A stretch of 64,000 bases of DNA. It comes from a virus. This document shows positions 40,119 through 47,430 of the stretch, piece after piece (positions within the stretch are counted from its first letter, which is position 1; every line of letters starts with the position of its first letter). The notes below the pieces were generated by a model that had not been told where the DNA came from, searched no databases, and was given only the letters and a program-made list of their open reading frames with translations. The DNA lies in IMG/VR virus record IMGVR_UViG_3300042511_000879, positions 1 to 64,000 of that record; one strand, written 5' to 3'. Made by a program: the position numbers and the translations under genes.

Positions 40119-42860
40119 TTACCAAGCGTAATTTTTAGCGTCTACTTTCTTAACGTAGTCAACGATTGTTTTAGAACTTTCTTTCATTCTACCTTCATAG
40201 AATTTTCCGCTATAACCAGATGCAGCCTCTTTTTCAATATCTACAGCGTATGCAACATATCTGTTATATTCATCTAGGATGTTTTTCATTAAGTTAGAAG
40301 CATCGCTCATTTTGATTTCTCTACCTCTAGGGTCTAGTCCAATAATAAGTTCTCCATATTTTCCTTTTTCAGCTTTAGTTAGGGCATCTTTGATTTGTGT
40401 AGCAAGAGTATCAATAGCTCCTAATACAATTGAATCCATCGGCATTTCTGAAGCTTTTTGGGCTAATATTTGGTTATAACGGGCTTTGTTTTCTGCTTTA
40501 AAGTCTTTATCACTTTTAAAAGCAGTAGCTCCACGTTTATCATCGGCTCTTTTTGATACTAATGACGTTGTAGAATATCTTGCTTTAAGGACATCTAAGT
40601 CAATAACATAAACAGTATCGGCTAATTCAGCTACTTTAGTAAGTGAAGTGATTCCAGAACCATCGTATCTTTTACTGTCTCTTTTGTCAAATCCTGCTGC
40701 ATCTTCTCTAGAACTTGCTTTTGATATAGTTTCAGTTTTTGAGTATCTATTATATCCGGTAGAGTACCATTCATTTTGTCCATTAGTCATTGCTAATAGG
40801 GTGTTTGATTGGATAATTCCATTATTGTATCTACTTGGAATTCTACCAGCTTCAATATATGGATTCTCTTTTTGGTTAGTTACTATATAGAAGTAAATTG
40901 CGTTAGCTCTTTTTTCTTTACGAGCAGTTTGAGGGTCCATTTCAATAATGTCATAATCTTCGATTTGGTCAATTGCCAATTTTGAGAAGTTATAGAATGC
41001 TCCTGCAAGGTCTTTAGTACCTGCACTTCCTACAGAGAAAAGGTTAGATAATTTAGCACTTTTAAATGCCTCGTTTAATGTACCTTCATTTAATTTGTTT
41101 TCAACAAATTCTGCGAAAGATTCGTAAATAAATTTTGTTTTCATATCGTTGTTATTTTTGTTTTCGTCTAAGTCAATAACCCAAGCATATTCAACGTACT
41201 TGATAGCGTCTTCAGGATTTACATCCCATTTAAGTGCCGCATCTAATACGATTTTTCTTGTAATTTTGCTATTTGGGTATTTTGCAATTTCTTTTTCAAA
41301 TCCTCCAGGAACCCAAATCTTAGGTGCCTTAGTAGTAGCTTCAAATATTTGCTTTAATCTTCCTTTTAATAGTTTTTTAACCTCTATTGACATATTGGTT
41401 TTATTATTATCGAATTCTTTAGAATTTCCTAATTCTTCTCTATTAAAAGCATTTAATTTATCATCAAAATACTCATCAGCATCAAGGTCTTCTATATTAT
41501 CGTCAACATCTAACCATTCATCATCTACAAATTGTTTAGCTAATTTTTTATAGTTTAATCCTTCATTCATAGTAGCTTCAGAAACCATAACATTTTTAAG
41601 GATTCTTGAACCTGTTTTTGATAGGGTAATTCCATCTTCAGATACATTAAAACACTGAGCGTTTCTTCTCAACCATCTTTTAGAATCTGTAGTCATTTCT
41701 TTAAGAATATTATTAAAATCTTCTTGAGAAAGTTTACCATCTTTAATAGCTTCTAGCATTTTGTTACGAACTTTAGCAGCTTTACCTACAGTAACTGCAG
41801 GATTTTTATCAGTATAATGCCTTTTGATTGTGATGTTTCTTTCATTAACTACTGATTCTTTAATAGCATTTTTAACATCGCCTAATGTAGATATTTCCAT
41901 GTTGGTTGCAACTGTTAAAAAATCAAATGCATCTTCATATTCTCCACGATCCCAGAGTTTGTCAAATTCTTCAATATCATCTTCATCACCGATTAGAGCA
42001 TATCCTGGATCAATTCCAATTTCTTTATTAATAAAGTCGATAGTTTTTTTAATGTCAGATTTTTTAAATCCAGTTTCATTAACTACTGATTCATTTAAAC
42101 CAAACTCTCTGATATCGTTTTGTCCATTGTCAAATGATTTTTGAATAGCCGCTAATGCTTCTTTTCTATCGCTTGCAGATTCAAACCCAATTTCGTCATC
42201 GCTAAATGCTTTTGAATATTTTTTCCATGAGTCTTTTGATAAATCAGCAACTTTTCTTAAGTTGATTACTGTAGATTCTATACGGTATTTTGAAGCAGTT
42301 CCGGATGGGTAATTGTTAGTTGATAAACCTAAAACTAAATTAGCCTCATCTAAAGAAGATTCTTTAATAATTTTATCATCTTTATGGAAAATGTATTCCA
42401 TTTTCTTACCAGTTTTCTTAAATTCACCGCTATAAGAAACTTCTCCATCTTTATTTTTAAAAACTTTATCAACTACAAATTCTCCATCAGATGAAGCGTA
42501 AGGAATTACAATACTTCCTTTTTTAACAGTAGCTTCATTTGTAACTGATTCTGATAATTTATTAAGATTTTTAACAATAGTATCTACTGAATCATTCCAT
42601 TTACCATAAACAGGACTTCCAGGTACGGCATTGTTTACAACATCACCATTTGCATGTATAGTATAAGAACCTCCATCGAACTCTTCTCCATTACAATCGA
42701 TGTCGAATGAATCCTCTTCTAATGTTCTAGTGTTAACGGTGCATTTGCTACCATCTGCCTTTGAAAGGGCTTTAGCATAAAGTTCTGCAACTTTTTTAGT
42801 TTTTTCTACAGATAACCCCATCGGTTTAGAGCTTTCGTTTAAGAATTGATCAAAATTCAT
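40119..42860 (-). CDS. Giant capsid-cargo polyprotein with internal protease sites (913 aa)
   Basis: 913 aa. N-terminal tag MNFDQFLNES. Repeated protease-like signals follow: ESVTNE (104-109), ESVVNE (257-262, with LNE just before), ESVVNE (335-340), VSE/MNE (428, 433), and KLNE/TLNE (592, 596). At 573 a second tag-like start MKTKFIYESFAEFVENKLNE lies after a Lys/Asn-rich linker (DENKNNND) that looks like translated intergenic sequence. Segments between sites are small domains of 70-160 aa, with a long C-terminal part (about 597-913) of unknown fold. I see no enzyme motif. It is read as a fusion of several internal head proteins cut by the gp21-like protease. Its own late promoter lies upstream. 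Confidence 0.8.
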   Translation of the reverse strand: MNFDQFLNESSKPMGLSVEKTKKVAELYAKALSKADGSKCTVNTRTLEEDSFDIDCNGEEFDGGSYTIHANGDVVNNAVPGSPVYGKWNDSVDTIVKNLNKLSESVTNEATVKKGSIVIPYASSDGEFVVDKVFKNKDGEVSYSGEFKKTGKKMEYIFHKDDKIIKESSLDEANLVLGLSTNNYPSGTASKYRIESTVINLRKVADLSKDSWKKYSKAFSDDEIGFESASDRKEALAAIQKSFDNGQNDIREFGLNESVVNETGFKKSDIKKTIDFINKEIGIDPGYALIGDEDDIEEFDKLWDRGEYEDAFDFLTVATNMEISTLGDVKNAIKESVVNERNITIKRHYTDKNPAVTVGKAAKVRNKMLEAIKDGKLSQEDFNNILKEMTTDSKRWLRRNAQCFNVSEDGITLSKTGSRILKNVMVSEATMNEGLNYKKLAKQFVDDEWLDVDDNIEDLDADEYFDDKLNAFNREELGNSKEFDNNKTNMSIEVKKLLKGRLKQIFEATTKAPKIWVPGGFEKEIAKYPNSKITRKIVLDAALKWDVNPEDAIKYVEYAWVIDLDENKNNNDMKTKFIYESFAEFVENKLNEGTLNEAFKSAKLSNLFSVGSAGTKDLAGAFYNFSKLAIDQIEDYDIIEMDPQTARKEKRANAIYFYIVTNQKENPYIEAGRIPSRYNNGIIQSNTLLAMTNGQNEWYSTGYNRYSKTETISKASSREDAAGFDKRDSKRYDGSGITSLTKVAELADTVYVIDLDVLKARYSTTSLVSKRADDKRGATAFKSDKDFKAENKARYNQILAQKASEMPMDSIVLGAIDTLATQIKDALTKAEKGKYGELIIGLDPRGREIKMSDASNLMKNILDEYNRYVAYAVDIEKEAASGYSGKFYEGRMKESSKTIVDYVKKVDAKNYAW

Positions 42861-42884
42861 ATGATTTTTATATTTATTTATGTT

Positions 42885-42892
42885 TTATATAT
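42885..42892 (-). promoter_or_regulatory. Putative late promoter (ATATATAA)
   Basis: Minus-strand AAGATATATAAAAC, 25 nt before the ATG at 42860 and overlapping the stop of the preceding gene. Confidence 0.48.
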
Positions 42893-44756
42893 CTTTGTTA
42901 ATAAATTGTTCGAATGTCATGATTTCATTAGTAACTGATTCTGTAACAACTCCCATTGCATCTTCAATTTTAGATTTAAGTTCATTATACATCGAATGAA
43001 CTGCCTTTGGTGTTAGATTGTTAAATTGTTTTTCATTACCATCTAATAGAGCATTTCTAACTGCAGTAGCCGAAATATCATCGTCAGTTCTTGGAATTTC
43101 AAAAAGTCCAAAATCAGCTCTACAATTTAATTGGTCTCTATAAGAATCATTATTAACTTGATAACCATAGCTTGTCATTCTATCACTTCCCGTTCCCCAA
43201 AGTACTGGCTCATATTTAGGTCTCATTTCATTAAACATGATATCGATACCTCCAGTTGGAACTACAAATATTTCTTTTAAGAATGGATATTGTTTTTTAA
43301 CATGATTGAACATATCGATTTGGGTCTTTTCATCGTATGGTCTGCTAAATTCATCACCTTTCTTTTTGGTTTTTGATTTAACTAGGAATACAACTACTGG
43401 AAATCCATTCTCTTTATGTATAGTTTCTAAAACTTTTGCATGGCCTAATGTAAACGGCTGGAATCTTCCAACAAACATATTTACTGGTTGTTTTCCTTGT
43501 TCAACATGAGTAAGTTTAAGTGCCTCGTTTAAATTAACTGAAGATTTGATTTTATCACGCAACATAAAATTTTGGTAGTCATAGATTGCATTTTCATCAG
43601 TGTTTTCAACAAATATTTTATCGTTGATTTTTTCAATAATTTCGTTTAAACGTTCCATAGTATCTTGGTCTATTAAATCTGAAGTTTTAGTTCTTTTCTT
43701 TCTAAAAGAACCTAAAATCATTTTAAAAAGTTCTGCTAGAATATCGTTAGAAACATATTTTAAGGTTTTTTCATCGGTAATATACTTTGAGTTTAATTTA
43801 AAAGATTCTGCTGATGAAAATTCAGCGCTTTCAAAATTAACTCCAATATATTTTGAAGAGTTCTTGTCAACATATTCATTAAATATAATTGACATTATTT
43901 CAAGATATCGATAATCTGCTCGGTCATCTTCAAGCTGTACTTCATCGATCTTAAATTGAGTTATAAATTCTAAAAAGTCGGTGACTGCAATTTGATACAT
44001 GTGACTTGAAGAGTTATCAATTGGATTTTTTCTTGTAAAATCTTCTAATTTAAAAGATTTTATAGATTTTTCATCGATAAAATTAACAACCAATCCATCG
44101 AATTCCTCATCAATATCAGAATTTAGGGCAGTTTCAAAAGCACTAGGATTAAAAAGTTTAACTATTTTACTGGTAAAACTTAATTTGTCCTTTGTTTCTG
44201 GTAAATAGTCGAATGATTCACTAAATTCTCTATCACTCATTCCAAGCAATTCTAGTAACTCATCTCTTTGTAATTGAGATAAATAGCCATCAAATAATAT
44301 GCTTGGCTGTTGAACATCAAGAATTTTTGCCCATTTATTTAAGATTACCGGGTCATTAATAGTTTTCTTAACTTTATTACCTTCTCCAAGTTGTTGGATA
44401 TGCGTTAAGATTAAATTATTTTTTGGAGTTTTTATGTATTTAATTTTAGATACATTAACTTCTGGTAGGTATTCAAAACCAAATCTCCAATCAATTGGCA
44501 TTTGATTTTTAGTAGCACTTGGTAAACTTTGCATGTAGTTGATTGCAATCTCATATAGAGATATAATTGTTCTATCAACTAAATTTAGTTTGTCTGAATT
44601 TGAAGATTTAAAATATTCAAATCCATCAAGATTTCTTTTAACAAGAAATGTAGGCGCAGAAACTTTCTCAGTTACTAACACCCTATTTTTTAACATCTCA
44701 ATAAAGGTTTCTCTATTGGTTTCGTTAAAATACTCTCTTAATTTTTGTAATGCCAT
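42885..44756 (-). CDS. Ligase-fold nucleotidyltransferase fused to NMN-adenylyltransferase-like domain, with C-terminal capsid tag
   Basis: 623 aa. Residues 1-240 look like an RNA/DNA-ligase-fold nucleotidyltransferase: VTEKVSAPTFLVKR with candidate nucleotidyl-lysine Lys31, FGFEYLPE (motif III region), EEFDGLVVNF (217-226, motif IV) and KSFKLEDF (motif V). Residues about 427-600 are a cytidylyltransferase-like domain of the NadM/NadR type: GRFQPFTLGH (430-439, HxGH-like) and ISATAVR (561-567). The protein ends GVVTESVTNEIMTFEQFINK, a capsid tag or protease site at the C-terminus instead of the N-terminus. It may be packaged and ejected. Substrates are unknown; NAD-linked RNA chemistry is possible. 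It sits beside another ligase-like gene. Confidence 0.75.
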   Translation of the reverse strand: MALQKLREYFNETNRETFIEMLKNRVLVTEKVSAPTFLVKRNLDGFEYFKSSNSDKLNLVDRTIISLYEIAINYMQSLPSATKNQMPIDWRFGFEYLPEVNVSKIKYIKTPKNNLILTHIQQLGEGNKVKKTINDPVILNKWAKILDVQQPSILFDGYLSQLQRDELLELLGMSDREFSESFDYLPETKDKLSFTSKIVKLFNPSAFETALNSDIDEEFDGLVVNFIDEKSIKSFKLEDFTRKNPIDNSSSHMYQIAVTDFLEFITQFKIDEVQLEDDRADYRYLEIMSIIFNEYVDKNSSKYIGVNFESAEFSSAESFKLNSKYITDEKTLKYVSNDILAELFKMILGSFRKKRTKTSDLIDQDTMERLNEIIEKINDKIFVENTDENAIYDYQNFMLRDKIKSSVNLNEALKLTHVEQGKQPVNMFVGRFQPFTLGHAKVLETIHKENGFPVVVFLVKSKTKKKGDEFSRPYDEKTQIDMFNHVKKQYPFLKEIFVVPTGGIDIMFNEMRPKYEPVLWGTGSDRMTSYGYQVNNDSYRDQLNCRADFGLFEIPRTDDDISATAVRNALLDGNEKQFNNLTPKAVHSMYNELKSKIEDAMGVVTESVTNEIMTFEQFINKDI

Positions 44757-44777
44757 CTCTTTGTTTTTATTAATTAA

Positions 44778-45245
44778 TTATGATGAACTTTTTGATACTT
44801 CAAATACTCTTCGTTGTTCGTCTAAATAAACTTTAGTATCTACCCAAATAGAACCTAACTTTGTTTCTTTCTTAGGGTCAGTTATATCAGTAAATGTCAA
44901 TAGGGTTACATTAACCTCTTCTCCTCTTTTAGACTGTAGTGCTAATTGATAATCATTCAACCAATACTGTGAATTGTGAATTCTGTATTTTGGAGTATCG
45001 ATGATATTTCCATGTGGTTTTACTTCAAAATATTGATAGTGAACAAACATAGTTTCTCCTTCAAAATCCCAAATCCATTCCATTGCCGTATCTGTTGTTT
45101 TTGCAGTAAGTGGCATTAATTTCTTAAAGAATGTTTCGTCTAATGAATTAGATTTCTTTAATACTTCAGGTTTAAAGTTATTAATTGTTGATTCATATAG
45201 TTGTCTAGTTTCAACAAATTTTTCGAATAGTTTTACGTGTTTCAT
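44778..45245 (-). CDS. Capsid-targeted internal protein, unknown domain
   Basis: 155 aa from ATG 45245 (MKHVKLFEKFVETRQLYES); ATG 45257 adds only MEDK and overlaps the ligase-like gene. The tag ends FVET, so any cut site is altered (FVE). The body contains MEWIWDFEGETMFVHYQYFE, IDTPKYRIHNSQYWLNDYQL and LTFTDITDPKKETKLGSIWV. Beta-rich, with no membrane segment. It lies between the two ligase-fold genes in a tightly packed run. Function unknown. Confidence 0.7.
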   Translation of the reverse strand: MKHVKLFEKFVETRQLYESTINNFKPEVLKKSNSLDETFFKKLMPLTAKTTDTAMEWIWDFEGETMFVHYQYFEVKPHGNIIDTPKYRIHNSQYWLNDYQLALQSKRGEEVNVTLLTFTDITDPKKETKLGSIWVDTKVYLDEQRRVFEVSKSSS

Positions 45246-45246
45246 T

Positions 45247-46536
45247 TTATCTTCCATATTTTATAATTCCCATCAACTGATTAATCGCAGCGAATGTTCC
45301 TGTTAATTTGTACATGTGTCCTTTGTATGAAAATACAATACCTTCAGTCGGTATAATAGATTGGATTCCTCCAATTCTTTCAAGTCTATCAAGTTCTTTT
45401 GCAACTTTCTCGATTTGAGTAAGGTCTCCATTTAGTTTAATTTTATCGGCTTCAGTTCTGATTTCATTATGTAGCCTTTGCATTTCTTTTTCAGGAGAAG
45501 CAGCAACAAAGTTACTTGCATTCTTTAAGATAACACTTCCAAGTTCTAAGAAAAGGTCTTCAAATGGTCTAATGTTTTCTTTGAATTTTACTTTAAAGTC
45601 TTCTTTGTCAAATTTCTTAACAGCATCTGATTGTTGTTTTGTTAATTCTTTGTCTAAAGAGCGCATGTTTAATGTTTTCTTATCATCATATGCCCATCTA
45701 AGTAATAATCCTTCTTTAATATTTTGTGGATATTCTCCGAATAAATTTTCAATTTGCTCTCTCCACCACATTTCATGGTATCTTGCAACTGCATCAGCAT
45801 CTGTTAATTTATAACGATTTTTAAGAGCATCAAGTTTTCCTAGGAATTTAGACTGATTCTCTTCAAAATTCATATCTTTTTGTAGTTTAATAACCTGCGG
45901 AGGGATTATTGTAAATGTTTTTCCAATATCAGCGTTTAGGGATTTAAGTACTCCAGTAACACTTTTTGCCGCACTATTGTCATCTCCAACTATATTTCCT
46001 GCACCATCAGTTTTCTTGATACCATGGAATTGAATTACATCAACATCGTAGTGAATTACATTAGGATTTGCAGAATATATCAACTCCATGTTCATGAAGT
46101 TTAGGCCATTCTGGAACACTTCCTCTTGTGTTTTTGCCGGCAACTTTATAAGCAGGGTTGCTAAATCAGCGGCTGCAAATTGGAAAGTATCTTGTACTAA
46201 TTTGCTAGCATGTCCCTCAAATTTATTTTGGAAATCCTTAAGGCTCATAGGATTTTGCAACTCAGTTTTATTTCTGGCAAATTTAACTTCACCATTTTGA
46301 ATAGTTGCAAATACGTTTTGACCGTCTGTTTTTTCAGTAGGTTCCTCTTCAAAGTTCAATTCACCTTGAAGTCCACCAATAATCATATTCTTGAAGTCTC
46401 CGAATGTTAGGTCATTATTATCGAATGGATGGGACATGTGTCCAGCAGCTCCACCTTCTAATAGTAACTGTTCATTCAATTTAACTTCATACTTTTCAGT
46501 TATGAATCGATTAAAATTAAGGATTCTTGTTTTCAT
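45247..46536 (-). CDS. Ligase-fold nucleotidyltransferase-like protein with capsid tag
   Basis: 429 aa. The start MKTRILNFNRFITEKYEVKL contains FNRFITE, a variant of the capsid tag, and LNE at 20-22. Motif I EKTDGQNVFA carries candidate nucleotidyl-lysine Lys69 in K-x-D-G, followed by GEVKFARNKTE. Motif III-like NMELIYSANPNV, motif IV EGIVFSY (398-404) and motif V MYKLTG (408-413) complete the ligase/capping-enzyme pattern. RNA ligase, polynucleotide ligase or nucleotidylation of another target are all possible. Placed in one run with the 623-aa ligase-like fusion. Cargo role is inferred from the tag and neighbours. Confidence 0.75.
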   Translation of the reverse strand: MKTRILNFNRFITEKYEVKLNEQLLLEGGAAGHMSHPFDNNDLTFGDFKNMIIGGLQGELNFEEEPTEKTDGQNVFATIQNGEVKFARNKTELQNPMSLKDFQNKFEGHASKLVQDTFQFAAADLATLLIKLPAKTQEEVFQNGLNFMNMELIYSANPNVIHYDVDVIQFHGIKKTDGAGNIVGDDNSAAKSVTGVLKSLNADIGKTFTIIPPQVIKLQKDMNFEENQSKFLGKLDALKNRYKLTDADAVARYHEMWWREQIENLFGEYPQNIKEGLLLRWAYDDKKTLNMRSLDKELTKQQSDAVKKFDKEDFKVKFKENIRPFEDLFLELGSVILKNASNFVAASPEKEMQRLHNEIRTEADKIKLNGDLTQIEKVAKELDRLERIGGIQSIIPTEGIVFSYKGHMYKLTGTFAAINQLMGIIKYGR

Positions 46537-46543
46537 ATTTTAA

Positions 46544-47092
46544 TTACTTTGCAACTCTGTTGCTTTTAATGTTTTCCATTGCGATATCATCAATCAATCT
46601 TGTAAAAGAACTTAGGGTTGCAGCGGTATAAAATCCATCTTCACCAGGACCTGCATTGTTTGCTCCTACTTTATAAGCTTGAATGTGTCCAGCAAGTTCT
46701 AATGCTGCATCTCCCCATCCGGTGTCATTTCCTCCATTAGATTTAGCACGTTTAATTGCATCATTAGTAAGTGCTACTAAATCGTTTGCACCTCTAAATG
46801 CTTCGGGTTTTTTACTACTTTTCTTACCAGAAACGTTATTGTGTTCAATATCATCAAGGCCCATATTATTAACCAGTTCTTGGAATAATGATGGTGTTTG
46901 TGGACCATACCATTTGTCTGCCTTTGGGTCAATAGTACTATCAATATATTTTCCAAGGTCTGTTAGGTAATCAAGTACATTTTGACCATTACCGCCACGT
47001 GCAAATATTTTTTTAGAGGCGTCTTTTACGTATTTTACGTAGTCATTTTTTCCTTCGTTAATAAATTGTTCGAATAATTGTATGTGTTTCAT
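46544..47092 (-). CDS. Capsid-targeted internal protein, unknown domain
   Basis: 182 aa. Tag MKHIQLFEQFINEGK, predicted cut after FINE. The mature part is helical and polar: KKIFARGGNGQNVLDYLTDL, TPSLFQELVNNMGLDDIEHN, DAALELAGHIQAYKVGANNA, ending DIAMENIKSNRVAK. Glycine-rich turns suggest a compact all-alpha domain. It is coupled to the 47094 gene (1-nt gap) and the ligase-like gene (7 nt). Function unknown. Confidence 0.75.
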   Translation of the reverse strand: MKHIQLFEQFINEGKNDYVKYVKDASKKIFARGGNGQNVLDYLTDLGKYIDSTIDPKADKWYGPQTPSLFQELVNNMGLDDIEHNNVSGKKSSKKPEAFRGANDLVALTNDAIKRAKSNGGNDTGWGDAALELAGHIQAYKVGANNAGPGEDGFYTAATLSSFTRLIDDIAMENIKSNRVAK

Positions 47093-47093
47093 A

Positions 47094-47366
47094 TTATAAA
47101 TTGCTTAGTTTATTGTTTAAATCAAGTATTGCAGAATTAATTTTTATTTTCTGATTATCAAGTTCAAGAAGTGACATTTTAAGAGTTGCTATTTGCGCTT
47201 GAATTGCAGATTTTGGGTCATCTACCTTTTGATTCAAATCATTTACTTTATTTCTAAGTTCTTTTCTTTTTAGGAATATGTCGTGTGATTTAGCCGACAA
47301 ATCAGATCTTGCATCTGTATAGTCAGATTCATTTAAGAACTCTTCAAATAAGTTAATGTGTTTCAT
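47094..47366 (-). CDS. Capsid-targeted small coiled-coil protein
   Basis: 90 aa from ATG 47366 (MKHINLFEEFLNESDYTD); the upstream ATG 47405 would start inside the terminator and promoter. The tag ends FLNE. The remainder is one long helix pair, KRKELRNKVNDLNQKVDDPK and QIATLKMSLLELDNQKIKIN, ending LNNKLSNL, with coiled-coil heptads. An early-type promoter ends 5 nt before the start, so the message may be leaderless. Confidence 0.72.
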   Translation of the reverse strand: MKHINLFEEFLNESDYTDARSDLSAKSHDIFLKRKELRNKVNDLNQKVDDPKSAIQAQIATLKMSLLELDNQKIKINSAILDLNNKLSNL

Positions 47367-47370
47367 AGTG

Positions 47371-47403
47371 TAAATATAATAAAAATACCTGACATGGTAA
47401 AAC
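47371..47403 (-). promoter_or_regulatory. Putative early promoter, -33/-7 type
   Basis: Minus-strand GTTTTA (47403-47398), exactly 19 nt, TATATTTA (47378-47371). It overlaps the terminator of the upstream gene and ends 5 nt before the ATG at 47366. Confidence 0.45.
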
Positions 47404-47413
47404 ATCAGGTATT
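47384..47413 (-). terminator. Intrinsic terminator after the 1029-aa polyprotein gene
   Basis: Stem AATACCTGA / TCAGGTATT followed on the minus strand by TTTTT. It lies 18 nt past the stop at 47431 and shares bases with the early-type promoter at 47371-47403. Confidence 0.7.
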
Positions 47414-47430
47414 ATTTATTTGAATTATTT

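Noticed and set aside
47367-47405. Upstream start at 47405 for the coiled-coil cargo protein
   Set aside because: The extra residues (Tyr/Phe-rich) come from promoter and terminator sequence; MKHINLFEEF is the conserved start.
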